A DNA stretch of 64,000 nt, taken from Halopseudomonas sabulinigri (lineage in GTDB: Bacteria > Pseudomonadota > Gammaproteobacteria > Pseudomonadales > Pseudomonadaceae). Within the stretch, counting starts at the first letter, position 1. Each line of letters starts with the position of its first letter. Position numbers and translations under genes: made by a program. Positions 16,291 to 25,126 of this stretch are shown here, piece after piece. The stretch spans positions 1,922,001-1,986,000 of the forward strand of contig NZ_LT629763.1 of assembly GCF_900105255.1 (NCBI RefSeq), in the 5' to 3' direction. The notes beneath the pieces are model-generated. The model was not told where the DNA came from and searched no databases. It saw nothing but the letters and a program-made list of their open reading frames with translations.

Positions 16291-17724
16291 ATGCTGTCCC
16301 TTCTAAGTGATCTGTTGTGGAGCAAGGTTCTGATTGCGCTACTGATCGGCCTTGGCGTGTGGTTCACCATCGCCTCGCGCTTTGTGCAGTTTCGCTATTT
16401 CGGCAAGATGTTCGGCATCCTCACCGCCAATCACCATGAAGCAGACAAGCGTCACCTCAGCTCCTTTCAAGCCCTGATTCTCTCGGTCGCTGGCCGGGTC
16501 GGTGGCGGCAACATTGCCGGCGTGGCGGTGGCCATCACCCTGGGTGGGCCGGGCGCGATTTTCTGGATGTGGGTGGTGGGCCTGATGGGCATGGCCACCA
16601 GCTTCTTCGAATGTACCCTGGCCCAGGTATACAAGACCGCCGAGCCCGACGGCGCCTTCCGCGGCGGCCCGGCGCACTATATCGAGCGCGGCCTGGGCAA
16701 GAACTGGAAATGGCTGGCGGTGATCTATTCGATCCTACTGCTGGTGACCTTCGGTATCGGCTTTATCGCGCTGCAATCCTACGCCGTCGCCACCTCGCTG
16801 CAGGACGCATTCGACATTCCCCTGTACTACAGCGGCATTGGTCTGGCACTGGTGGTGGGGCTGATCATCTTTGGCGGCGTCAAACGCATCGCCCAGGTCG
16901 CGGAAGTGCTGGTACCCATCATGGCCGGCGGTTACCTGCTGATTGCCATCGTCGTACTGGGTCTCAACTTCAACAGTATTCCCGATACCCTGATGCTGAT
17001 CGTCAACAGCGCCTTTGGTCTGGGACCGGTGGTCGGTGGCGGCATTGGTGCGGCCATCATGATGGGCGTCAAGCGCGGGCTGTTTTCCAACGAAGCCGGT
17101 CTGGGCAGCGCGCCGAACGTAGCGGCGGTGGCCTTTGTGCCACACCCCGCCAACCAGGGCGTGGTGCAGTCCTTCTCGGTGTTTATCGACACCATCCTGC
17201 TGTGTACCTGCACCGCGCTGATCATCCTCATGGGCACCGCCTATGACCCCAGCCTTGCCGACTCCAGCCAGGGCGTGGCCCTGACGCAGGCTTCGCTGGC
17301 TACCCATATTGGCGAATGGGGCCGGGTGTTCGTGAGCATCGCCATGTTGCTCTTCGGCTTCAGCACCGTGCTCTACAACTATTACCTGGGTGAGAACAGC
17401 GTCAGCTACCTGACCGGCGGCCGTGGTAACGAGTTCCTGATGAACGGCTTCCGCGTGGTAGTGATCTGCCTTTGCTGCCTGGGCGCGATCATGGACCTGG
17501 GTACCGTGTTCGGCTTTGCCGACCTGACCATGGGCTTGCTTGCCCTGGCCAACCTCATCGCTCTGGCCATGCTGTGGAAGAAAGGCCTGCGCGTGATGCA
17601 GGACTACGACCGCCAGCTCAAGGCCGGCAACCCGGCGCCAGTGTTCCGCGCCGAGGACTTCGCCGACCTGGATGTGGATCCCGAAGCTTGGCCGCGTCAT
17701 CCGCAAACCAACCAGCAAGCCTGA
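16291..17724 (+). CDS. Alanine/glycine:cation symporter family amino acid carrier
   Basis: This 477-residue inner-membrane protein has about ten hydrophobic helices and AGCS-family signatures. These include the N-terminal FVQFRYFGKMFG followed by SSFQALILSVAGRVGGGNIA, and the central GVKRGLFSNEAGLGSAPNVA. AAGAGTACG precedes the ATG. The family couples import of alanine, glycine or related amino acids to sodium or protons. Because aspartase and asparaginase genes follow directly, the substrate here may be aspartate, asparagine or alanine; this is an inference from neighbours. A GC-rich hairpin separates it from aspA. Confidence 0.92.
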   Translation: MLSLLSDLLWSKVLIALLIGLGVWFTIASRFVQFRYFGKMFGILTANHHEADKRHLSSFQALILSVAGRVGGGNIAGVAVAITLGGPGAIFWMWVVGLMGMATSFFECTLAQVYKTAEPDGAFRGGPAHYIERGLGKNWKWLAVIYSILLLVTFGIGFIALQSYAVATSLQDAFDIPLYYSGIGLALVVGLIIFGGVKRIAQVAEVLVPIMAGGYLLIAIVVLGLNFNSIPDTLMLIVNSAFGLGPVVGGGIGAAIMMGVKRGLFSNEAGLGSAPNVAAVAFVPHPANQGVVQSFSVFIDTILLCTCTALIILMGTAYDPSLADSSQGVALTQASLATHIGEWGRVFVSIAMLLFGFSTVLYNYYLGENSVSYLTGGRGNEFLMNGFRVVVICLCCLGAIMDLGTVFGFADLTMGLLALANLIALAMLWKKGLRVMQDYDRQLKAGNPAPVFRAEDFADLDVDPEAWPRHPQTNQQA

Positions 17725-17730
17725 CCACCC

Positions 17731-17752
17731 GGCGCCCCAACCACGGGGCGCC
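17731..17752 (+). other. GC-rich intercistronic hairpin between symporter and aspartase genes
   Basis: GGCGCCCC at 17731-17738 and GGGGCGCC at 17745-17752 pair perfectly around a 6-nt loop. The sequence after it is C- and T-rich but has no run of T. It may be a weak terminator or message-stability element that sets the ratio of transporter to enzymes. Confidence 0.5.
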
Positions 17753-17778
17753 CCTTCCCCATTCGGTAGAAAACCACC

Positions 17779-19182
17779 ATGAACACCCGCTCAGAATACG
17801 ATCTGCTCGGTTATCAGGATGTGCCCAGCGATGCCTGGTACGGCATCCAGACCCAGCGCGCCGCCGCCAACTTTGCCATCACCGGCGTGCCGATTTCACA
17901 CTTTCCGGAACTGATTCGCGCCCTGGCGCTGGTCAAACAGGCCGCCGCGCTGACCAATCACGACTACCGCCTGCTCAGTACAGAAAAGACCGACGCCATT
18001 GTCTCTGCCTGCCAGGACATCACCCAGGATCAGTATCACGACCAGTTCATCGTCGATGTGATTCAGGGTGGCGCCGGCACCTCGACCAACATGAACGCCA
18101 ATGAGGTGATCGCCAACGTAGCGCTGGTCAAGTTGGGCCATGCGCGCGGTGATTATCAGTTCCTGCACCCCAACGATGACGTCAACCGCTCGCAATCAAC
18201 CAACGACGCCTACCCCACTGCCGCCTGCCTGGGCATCCAGTTTGCCGCCGATGCCTTCGTGCCGGCGCTGGCGTCGTTGAAAGCCGCGCTGGAAGACAAG
18301 GGCCGCGAATTTGCGCACATCCTGAAGATGGGCCGCACCCAATTGCAGGACGCGGTACCCATGACCCTGGGTCAGGAGTTCGACGCTTTTGCAGTAACCC
18401 TGGGTGAGGACATCGACCGCATCAGCGAGGCCTGTGCCTTACTCTGCGAGGTCAACCTGGGCGGTACCGCCATCGGTACCGGCATCAATACGCCCGATGG
18501 CTACTCGGCCAAGGTGGTGGCCTGCCTGGCCAACATCTCCGGCAAACCGCTGGTGCCAGCGACCAACCTGGTCGAGGCCACCTCGGACATGGGCGCCTTT
18601 GTGTTCTTCTCCGGCATTCTCAAGCGTCTGGCGATCAAGCTGAGCAAGATGAGCAATGACCTGCGCTTGCTGTCGAGCGGCCCGCGAACCGGCCTGGGTG
18701 AAATTCAGCTGCCCCCCATGCAGCCCGGCTCCTCGATCATGCCCGGCAAGGTCAACCCGGTAATTCCCGAGGCGATGAACCAGACCGCCTATCAAGTGAT
18801 TGCCGCCGACCTGGCGGTGACCCTGGCCGCCGAGGCCGGCCAGCTGCAGCTCAACGCCATGGAACCCATGATCATCTACAATCTGCTGAATTCGCTGAAG
18901 ATGCTCAAGGAAGCCTGCCAGATGCTCGAGCACCGCTGCATTCGCGGCATCATTGCCAACGAGCAGGCATGTGCGGCGCACGTGGATAACAGCATCGGTA
19001 TTATCACCGCGCTGGTGCCGCACATTGGCTACAGCAACGCCTCGCGTATTGCGCACACCGCGTTGATGACCGGCGGTACGGTCAAGGCGCTGATTATTGC
19101 GGAGAACCTGATGTCGGAAGCACAGCTGAATTTGCTGCTCAGCCCACAGTCCATGCTGGCCCCGCACAAGGAGGCTTCATGA
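17779..19182 (+). CDS. aspA: Aspartate ammonia-lyase (aspartase)
   Basis: This 467-residue enzyme of the fumarase/aspartase superfamily converts L-aspartate to fumarate and ammonia. Diagnostic regions are GGAGTSTNMNANEVIAN, the family signature GSSIMPGKVNPVIPEAMN with the catalytic serine, and HPNDDVNRSQSTNDAYP. The length is normal for AspA, and fumarases would lack this combination of neighbours. The stop overlaps the asparaginase start by four bases (ATGA), so asparagine can be converted to aspartate and then fumarate by one coupled message. Confidence 0.95.
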   Translation: MNTRSEYDLLGYQDVPSDAWYGIQTQRAAANFAITGVPISHFPELIRALALVKQAAALTNHDYRLLSTEKTDAIVSACQDITQDQYHDQFIVDVIQGGAGTSTNMNANEVIANVALVKLGHARGDYQFLHPNDDVNRSQSTNDAYPTAACLGIQFAADAFVPALASLKAALEDKGREFAHILKMGRTQLQDAVPMTLGQEFDAFAVTLGEDIDRISEACALLCEVNLGGTAIGTGINTPDGYSAKVVACLANISGKPLVPATNLVEATSDMGAFVFFSGILKRLAIKLSKMSNDLRLLSSGPRTGLGEIQLPPMQPGSSIMPGKVNPVIPEAMNQTAYQVIAADLAVTLAAEAGQLQLNAMEPMIIYNLLNSLKMLKEACQMLEHRCIRGIIANEQACAAHVDNSIGIITALVPHIGYSNASRIAHTALMTGGTVKALIIAENLMSEAQLNLLLSPQSMLAPHKEAS

Positions 19183-20207
19183 GCGCGGCGGTGCTGATCC
19201 TGTACACGGGCGGCACCATCGGCATGACCGCCACCGAGCAGGGCCTGACGCCCACGCCAGGGTTACGCGCAAGGATTGAACAGCAATTCGGCGCCAGCCT
19301 GGCGCAGCTGCCGAGCTTCGACCTGCTGGAACTGGAACCGCTGATCGACAGCGCCAACATCACTCCGGCGCACTGGCAACGGCTGGCCGCATTGCTGGCC
19401 GAGCACTGGGAGCATTATCAGGGCTTTGTGATTCTGCACGGTACCGACACCATGGCCTACAGCGCAGGTGCCCTGGCGTTCATGCTGGGCGCCTGCGCAA
19501 AGAATGTGCTGTTCACCGGCGCGCAGGTGCCCTTGGGGCTGCCGGGTAGCGACGCCGCCGACAACCTGCGCAACGCCCTGCTGCTGGCGGCCGGCCCGCG
19601 TATTGCCGATGTCAGCCTGGTGTTCAACGAGTGTCTGCTGCGCGGTAGCCGTATCCGCAAGGTCAGCAGCAAGCGCTTTGCCGCCTTCGACAGTCCCAAC
19701 GAAGCGCCGCTGGGCACGCTGAGCAAAACGCCAACGCTACATCACCAGCGCATGCTGAGCGCGCAGACTGCATCACGCCCGCCGCACCTCGCCGCGCAGC
19801 TGAACTTTCAGCCCGGCGCCGTGGCGCTGCTCACGCTGCATCCCTGCATGCCCAGCGCGCTGTACGACGCCTTGCTGGCCGACCCGCAGTGCCGCGCGGT
19901 GGTGCTACAGAGCTACGGCGCGGGTAACATTCCCAGCCGCGATCAGGCGTTCAACGCCTTTCTCTGCCGTGCCAGGGCGCGGAACAAGATAGTCGTGAAC
20001 ATCAGTCAATGTCTGGACGGCGGCGTCAGCCCCGGCACCTACGCCGCCAGCGCAGCCCTGCAGGAGCAGGGCGTACTCAATGGCGCCGACATGACGCCCG
20101 AGGCCGCGTTCTGCAAGCTGCACTGGCTGATCGCCGGTGGCCGCGATCAACAGGCGGTGCGCGATGATTGGGAACACATCTACTGCGCCGAGCGCTCGGC
20201 CGGCTGA
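19179..20207 (+). CDS. L-asparaginase, cytoplasmic type
   Basis: This 342-residue asparaginase has no signal peptide, so it is cytoplasmic. Both family signatures are seen: LYTGGTIGMT at residues 7-16 with the nucleophilic threonine, and FVILHGTDTMAYSAGALAF with the second catalytic Thr-Asp pair. It deaminates asparagine to aspartate, the substrate of the overlapping aspA product. The length and intracellular location fit the type I (AnsA) group. It ends four bases before the stop of the convergent regulator gene. Confidence 0.93.
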   Translation: MSAAVLILYTGGTIGMTATEQGLTPTPGLRARIEQQFGASLAQLPSFDLLELEPLIDSANITPAHWQRLAALLAEHWEHYQGFVILHGTDTMAYSAGALAFMLGACAKNVLFTGAQVPLGLPGSDAADNLRNALLLAAGPRIADVSLVFNECLLRGSRIRKVSSKRFAAFDSPNEAPLGTLSKTPTLHHQRMLSAQTASRPPHLAAQLNFQPGAVALLTLHPCMPSALYDALLADPQCRAVVLQSYGAGNIPSRDQAFNAFLCRARARNKIVVNISQCLDGGVSPGTYAASAALQEQGVLNGADMTPEAAFCKLHWLIAGGRDQQAVRDDWEHIYCAERSAG

Positions 20208-20215
20208 GCGCTCAG
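20204..20215. repeat. Perfect 12-bp palindrome shared by two convergent stop codons
   Basis: CTGAGCGCTCAG contains the asparaginase stop (TGA, 20205-20207) on the plus strand and the regulator stop (20212-20214) on the minus strand, placed symmetrically. It is too short to be a terminator by itself and there is no T-tract. Confidence 0.7.
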
Positions 20216-21024
20216 AAGCGCGCCCGAAAATGCCAGTCGCCGGCACCAATATCGTTGCGTACCGAGGCGCGAATATCCTCATCCAGCTCAGGATCATCCG
20301 CCGCATACAGACCGCACAGCGATAACACGCGCTGGCGGTCCACCTGGGTACCCAGATACTCGTAAAGCACGCGAGTGCAGCAGGGCACCCGCTCGCCGCT
20401 GCCGGAAACCCCCAGGCGCAGGCCGGTAATGCGATCCACCCGATTCTGGAACGACGGATAGAGAATCGTCTGAGTCATTTCAAAGTTGGTCAGGGTTTCA
20501 TAATCGAGCAGAAAGATGCGGTCAGACAGAAACTGCACCAGCCCCTTGTAGACGCCATGGAACGGCTTGCCGCCGCGCTTGGATTTGATGCGTTCGGTTC
20601 GCTGATAACAGACATTGCCATCGCGCCGCTCAAGGCACACCAGGGTGCGTAAGATACTGCCGGGATAAGCCATGGAGAGGTAATACTCGAAGTAGTAACC
20701 CAGGTACTTCTCCAGCCCCGACTGCCCCACGCTGTTCAAATGTGCCAGATGCTCGATTTCTGCCGCCGGGGCTACCGGACGCGCCTGCTGCTGCGGCCGC
20801 ACCTGCACCAGGCGCTGAAACTGCCCATGCGGCAACAGCATTTCGTGGACTTCCACACCGAAGAAATCGCAGAGCCGGCGCATGGTGCTATCCGACGGCT
20901 TGTTGCTGCCATTGAGGTAACGATTGAACTGCGGGCGATTGATGCCCAGGCGACGGCAGACTTCGGCGGTGGATTTGTAGTAGCTGCACAGCAGCCGCAG
21001 GTTGTCACCAAAGTCGTCGGGCAT
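20212..21024 (-). CDS. XRE-type helix-turn-helix transcriptional regulator
   Basis: This 270-residue protein has an N-terminal Cro/CI-type HTH at about residues 5-60. Key pieces are [20 protein letters not shown], the recognition region [20 protein letters not shown] and [19 protein letters not shown] long C-terminal domain of unknown function follows (about 90-270), possibly a ligand-binding module. The chosen start ([12 protein letters not shown]) has GGAG at a proper distance; longer frames lack this. It is convergent with the symporter-aspartase-asparaginase operon and could regulate it or nitrogen metabolism generally. No operator can be pointed to. Confidence 0.8.
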   Translation of the reverse strand: MPDDFGDNLRLLCSYYKSTAEVCRRLGINRPQFNRYLNGSNKPSDSTMRRLCDFFGVEVHEMLLPHGQFQRLVQVRPQQQARPVAPAAEIEHLAHLNSVGQSGLEKYLGYYFEYYLSMAYPGSILRTLVCLERRDGNVCYQRTERIKSKRGGKPFHGVYKGLVQFLSDRIFLLDYETLTNFEMTQTILYPSFQNRVDRITGLRLGVSGSGERVPCCTRVLYEYLGTQVDRQRVLSLCGLYAADDPELDEDIRASVRNDIGAGDWHFRARF

Positions 21025-21238
21025 GGGGGCTCTCCATTTTTGCGCCATACTAGACAATGGCCACGCGCTTGGAAACACGAAGATAGCCGGCTGGCGCCAG
21101 CGCTGGCCCGGTCATTTGTCCGCTGTCGATTGTGTCTGTGTGCCGGATCAGGGAAAATGGCCGCCACTTTTCGTTCAAGCCAGGCGCCACGTCGTATCCC
21201 GGTCGCGCCGGCCGTCACATTCTGGAACACCTCAGCCG

Positions 21239-22828
21239 ATGTCGAACTCCCCGATCGCCAAGGAAGTCGGTAAGCGCCGCACTTTCGCCATTATCTCCCA
21301 CCCTGATGCCGGTAAGACGACCATCACCGAGCGTCTGCTGCTCATGGGCCAGGCAATCAGCGTGGCCGGCACGGTCAAATCGCGTAAATCCGACCGCCAT
21401 GCCACCTCCGACTGGATGGCCATGGAGAAGGAGCGCGGCATCTCGGTGACCACCTCGGTGATGCAGTTCCCCTACCGCGACGGCATGATCAACCTGCTCG
21501 ACACCCCCGGTCACGAAGACTTCTCGGAAGATACCTATCGCACCCTGACCGCAGTCGACTCGGCGCTCATGGTGCTGGACGGCGGTAAGGGCGTCGAGCC
21601 GCGCACCATCGCCCTGATGGACGTGTGCCGTCTGCGCGACACGCCCATTGTCAGCTTCGTCAACAAGCTCGACCGCGACATCCGCGACCCGATCGAGCTG
21701 CTGGATGAAATCGAGGAAGTGCTCAACATCAAGGCCGCGCCCATCACCTGGCCGATCGGCTGCTACCGCGATTTCAAGGGTGTATATCACCTGAGCCGCG
21801 ACTGCATCATCGTCTATGAACCAGGCCACGGTCACGAGCGCACCGAGAGCAAGATCATCGAACGACTGGACTCGGCTGAAGCCCGCGCGCACCTGGGTGA
21901 CCTGTACGACGATTTTGTCGACCAGCTGGAGCTGGTACAGGGTGCCTGCCACGAGTTTGATCAGGCCGCGTTTCTCAAGGGCGAAATGACCCCGGTGTTC
22001 TTTGGTACCGCCCTGGGTAACTTTGGCGTGGACCAGGTGCTCGACGCCGTGGTCGACTGGGCACCACCGCCGCAGTCCCGCGACAGCCATGAGCGCACCG
22101 TCGAGCCCGTCGAGGCGCCCTTTACCGGTTTTGTGTTCAAGATCCAGGCGAACATGGACCCCAAGCATCGTGACCGCATCGCCTTTGTGCGCATCTGTTC
22201 CGGCCGCTACGAAAAGGGCATGAAACTGCATCACGTGCGTACCGGCAAGGATGTGCGCATCGCCGACGCCCTGACTTTCTTTGCCGCGGAGCGTGAGCAC
22301 TTGGAAGAAGCCTGGGCCGGCGACATCATTGGCTTGCACAACCACGGCACCATTCAGATCGGCGATACCTTCACCGAGGGCGAGAAAATCGGCTTTACCG
22401 GTATTCCGCACTTCGCCCCGGAGTTGTTCCGCCGTGTACGCCTCAAGGACCCGCTGAAATCCAAGCAGCTGCGTCAGGGCCTGCAGGAGCTGGCTGAAGA
22501 AGGTGCGACTCAGGTGTTCTTCCCCGAGCGCAACAACGACATCATCCTCGGCGCCGTCGGTGTGCTGCAGTTCGACGTGGTCGCCGCGCGGCTGAAGCAG
22601 GAGTACAAGGTGGAATGCCTGTACGAGCCGATCAACGTCTGGTCCGCGCGCTGGGTCGAATCCGGCGATCGCAAGAAGCTGGAGGAGTTCAGCAACAAGG
22701 CCACCGACAACCTGGCCGTGGACGGCGGCGGTCACCTGACCTATCTGGCCCCCACCCGGGTCAACCTCAGCCTGATGGAAGAGCGCTGGCCGGACATCAA
22801 GTTCCGCGCCACCCGCGAGCATCACTGA
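21239..22828 (+). CDS. prfC: Peptide chain release factor 3
   Basis: This 529-residue translational GTPase starts [21 protein letters not shown]1 is [10 protein letters not shown]3 is DTPGHEDF and G4 is NKLDRD. The RF3-specific [20 protein letters not shown] switch region is present, and the C-terminal domain ends with a [20 protein letters not shown] motif. RF3 recycles RF1 and RF2 after peptide release. The length matches the family. A longer open frame extends 79 codons upstream but covers the divergent regulator promoter, so the start at 21239 is chosen by family alignment. The Shine-Dalgarno is weak. Confidence 0.96.
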   Translation: MSNSPIAKEVGKRRTFAIISHPDAGKTTITERLLLMGQAISVAGTVKSRKSDRHATSDWMAMEKERGISVTTSVMQFPYRDGMINLLDTPGHEDFSEDTYRTLTAVDSALMVLDGGKGVEPRTIALMDVCRLRDTPIVSFVNKLDRDIRDPIELLDEIEEVLNIKAAPITWPIGCYRDFKGVYHLSRDCIIVYEPGHGHERTESKIIERLDSAEARAHLGDLYDDFVDQLELVQGACHEFDQAAFLKGEMTPVFFGTALGNFGVDQVLDAVVDWAPPPQSRDSHERTVEPVEAPFTGFVFKIQANMDPKHRDRIAFVRICSGRYEKGMKLHHVRTGKDVRIADALTFFAAEREHLEEAWAGDIIGLHNHGTIQIGDTFTEGEKIGFTGIPHFAPELFRRVRLKDPLKSKQLRQGLQELAEEGATQVFFPERNNDIILGAVGVLQFDVVAARLKQEYKVECLYEPINVWSARWVESGDRKKLEEFSNKATDNLAVDGGGHLTYLAPTRVNLSLMEERWPDIKFRATREHH

Positions 22829-22851
22829 GCCGCCACGCGGCTCAGCTTCAA

Positions 22852-22937
22852 GCCGCAAGCCATAAGCTGCAAGCAACCCCAACCGCGCCCCCAGTGGGCG
22901 CATAGCCTGTGCTGGCTTGTAGCTAGAGGCTTGCAGC
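22852..22937. repeat. Nested inverted repeat (REP-like) downstream of prfC
   Basis: An outer imperfect inverted repeat pairs 22852-22874 with 22915-22937, both arms rich in AAGC/GCTTG. An inner perfect hairpin (GCGCCC 22885-22890, GGGCGC 22896-22901) lies in its loop. This is typical of small repeated intergenic elements in pseudomonad genomes. It may also end prfC transcription. Whether it is repeated elsewhere in the genome cannot be seen here. Confidence 0.65.
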
Positions 22938-22965
22938 TCGCGACGCCCAGGCGTAGCGTTCCCCC

Positions 22966-23760
22966 ATGCGCTACATAGACACCCACACCCACCTCGACTT
23001 TGCCGCCTTCGACCACGACCGCACGGCCGTACTGGACGATTGCGTGCGCCTGGGCGTTCAGCGCCTGGTGGTGCTGGGGGTGACCGCCAGCAACTGGGCA
23101 AGGGTTTGGCAGCTATGCCAGCAGCAGCCGATGCTGCACGCAGCCTTTGGTCTGCACCCGATGTTCTGCCAAGAGCATAAGCCGCAGCATCTGGACCAGT
23201 TGCGCCAGCAACTGCAGGATTGCGTGGGCAACCAACAGCTGTGTGCGGTAGGTGAATTCGGACTCGACTTCTATATCGACGGCGCCGACCGCGAGGCCCA
23301 GCAGGGGCTGTTTGAGCAACAATTGGCGCTGGCGGCAGACTTTGCCCTGCCCGCGCTGTTGCACGTGCGCCGTGCCCACGCGCAATGCATCGCCACGTTG
23401 AAACGCTTCAAGCTCAAGCGCGGCGGCATCATCCATGCCTTTACCGGCAGTCGCGAAGAGGCCGCTGAATACTGCAAGCTGGGCTTCAAGCTGGGCTTGG
23501 GCGGCGCGGCTACCTGGCCGCAAGCCCGGCGCCTGCAGCTCACCGTCGCCGAGCTGCCGGCAGCGAGTATAGTGCTGGAAACCGACTCACCCGACATGCC
23601 GCCGGGTTTTGCCGCTGGGCAGCGTAACAGCCCGCAGCACATCCCGCAGATTGCCGCCCACCTGGCCGCGCTGCGGGACGAACCCTTGCCGCAGTTTGCC
23701 GAACAGTGCTGGCATAACAGTTGTGAATTATTCGACTGGGCCGACACGCCGGTGTCTTGA
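22966..23760 (+). CDS. TatD-family metal-dependent hydrolase (DNase)
   Basis: This 264-residue TIM-barrel hydrolase keeps the TatD metal ligands: DTHTHLDF near the N-terminus, GEFGLDFY in the middle and ETDSPDMPP near the C-terminus. TatD-type enzymes act on DNA ends or other phosphoesters in the cytoplasm. The family has several paralogues (TatD, YcfH, YjjV), and this one is closest in length and start (MRYIDTHTHLDFAAFDHD) to the YjjV-like branch. It follows prfC after a repeat element and precedes a small membrane-protein gene. Confidence 0.9.
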   Translation: MRYIDTHTHLDFAAFDHDRTAVLDDCVRLGVQRLVVLGVTASNWARVWQLCQQQPMLHAAFGLHPMFCQEHKPQHLDQLRQQLQDCVGNQQLCAVGEFGLDFYIDGADREAQQGLFEQQLALAADFALPALLHVRRAHAQCIATLKRFKLKRGGIIHAFTGSREEAAEYCKLGFKLGLGGAATWPQARRLQLTVAELPAASIVLETDSPDMPPGFAAGQRNSPQHIPQIAAHLAALRDEPLPQFAEQCWHNSCELFDWADTPVS

Positions 23761-23817
23761 CCCGGCCCCTCTGTTACAGTCAAACCCTCGCACCCCACGC
23801 CGATAGAGGAGACGTCC

Positions 23818-24282
23818 GTGCCATTTCTTGGCGTTGCCATTTTTTTCATCTGGCTGATTCTGCTGTTGCGCTTCCCGCGCGTGATGCTGCCCGTCAGCGG
23901 CGTGCTGGCCGGGCTGGGGCTGCTGCTTGGGCTCGGGGTCGGCGTCATGCAGTGGCAGCAGATCAAGCGTATCGAGCAACTGGACTTCACGCTGGCCTAT
24001 CAGCCGCAACAATGCGAGTTTGGCAAACCCTTGGCCGTGCGTATTCGCAACCAGAGCGAATACCCCGTACAGCAGATTCGCTGGCAGCTGGAAGCCAGCC
24101 AACCGGGTTATGACACCAACTTGCTGGATGCCGGCGTGGCACTGGATTTCTCCACCGCTGCGCGCTTGGCACCCGGCGAAGAGCGCCTGCTCTGCTATAG
24201 CGTGCCGCGCCTGCGCCGCGGGTACCGCGAGGCAGAACTGGAATACCGCGTCGAGGCGGTACACGCAGACTTCATCCGCTAA
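23818..24282 (+). CDS. Small membrane protein of unknown function (GTG start)
   Basis: This 154-residue protein begins at a GTG with GAGGAG six bases upstream. The first 40 residues form two membrane helices (FLGVAIFFIWLILLLRF and VLAGLGLLLGLGVGV). A soluble domain follows, probably exposed on one face of the membrane, with a beta-rich pattern (PLAVRIRNQSEYPVQQIRWQ, then LAPGEERLLCYSVP). Homologues in pseudomonads are sometimes named multidrug transporter, which the sequence does not support. No function is known to me. Confidence 0.75.
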   Translation: MPFLGVAIFFIWLILLLRFPRVMLPVSGVLAGLGLLLGLGVGVMQWQQIKRIEQLDFTLAYQPQQCEFGKPLAVRIRNQSEYPVQQIRWQLEASQPGYDTNLLDAGVALDFSTAARLAPGEERLLCYSVPRLRRGYREAELEYRVEAVHADFIR

Positions 24283-24300
24283 CCAATAAGGACAATAACA

Positions 24301-25119
24301 ATGAACCAAGAAGTGGCGTTGATTACAGGCTGTTCCACCGGCATTGGTCAGGCACTGGCCCATTGCTGTCTGGATGCCGGCTACCAGGTCTGGGCCACCG
24401 CGCGCGATCCGCAGACCCTGGCGCCGCTGGTGGAGCGCGGCGCGATAGCCGTGACCCTTGATGTGAACAACGCCGAGCAGCGCTTGGCCTGTGCCCAACG
24501 CCTGCGCAGCGAGGCAGGCCGCCTGGATCTGTTGATCAACAATGCCGGTTACGGCGCCATGGGCCCGATCATGGATGCCGACCGCGACACCCTGCTCAAG
24601 CAGTTCGACACCAACGTGTTCGCGCCCTTGCAACTGGTGCGCGATACCGCTGACCTGCTGCGCGACAGCAAGGGCTTGATCGTCAACATCGGCAGTGTAT
24701 CCGGCGTGACCACCACCCCCTTCTCTGGCGTTTACTGCGCCTCAAAGGCCGCGCTGCACGCCATCTCTGATGCCCTGCGCATGGAACTGCATCCCTTTGG
24801 CGTTGGCGTGCTCACGGTGCTGCCCGGCGCCATCGCCTCAGACTTCGGCAATAACGCCAGCGCGGCCATCACGCTGTCCGAGACATCCTGGTTCAAACCC
24901 TGGGAGAAAGCGGTGCAGGCGCGCGCCAAGGCCTCGCAGAATGCCCAGTCCACCAGTGCCGCAGACTTTGCCAAGGAGCTGCTGGGTTACGTGAAAAACC
25001 CGGTGCGCCCAGAGCAGGCGTTGATTGGCCATAGTGCGCGCAGCATGGTCCGCCTGAAGCGCTGGCTGCCGCTGTCGCTCCTCGACAAGCGCATGCGCAA
25101 GCGCTTCAAGCTGGAATAA
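24301..25119 (+). CDS. Short-chain dehydrogenase/reductase (SDR)
   Basis: This 272-residue classical SDR has the nucleotide-binding motif TGCSTGIG at residues 8-15, the structural NNAGYG motif, the catalytic serine in NIGSVSG and the YCASK active site. The C-terminal KRWLPLSLLDKRMRKRFKL tail is basic and amphipathic and may sit at the membrane, as in several lipid-active SDRs. AAGGAC precedes the ATG. It follows the small membrane-protein gene by 18 bp and is convergent with the leucine dehydrogenase gene. The substrate is unknown. Confidence 0.9.
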   Translation: MNQEVALITGCSTGIGQALAHCCLDAGYQVWATARDPQTLAPLVERGAIAVTLDVNNAEQRLACAQRLRSEAGRLDLLINNAGYGAMGPIMDADRDTLLKQFDTNVFAPLQLVRDTADLLRDSKGLIVNIGSVSGVTTTPFSGVYCASKAALHAISDALRMELHPFGVGVLTVLPGAIASDFGNNASAAITLSETSWFKPWEKAVQARAKASQNAQSTSAADFAKELLGYVKNPVRPEQALIGHSARSMVRLKRWLPLSLLDKRMRKRFKLE

Positions 25120-25126
25120 GCGGGTT

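Noticed and set aside
21215-23101. A 628-codon open frame antisense to prfC
   Set aside because: It is a codon-bias shadow of prfC and runs through the repeat element and into tatD. No ribosome-binding site or domain is visible.
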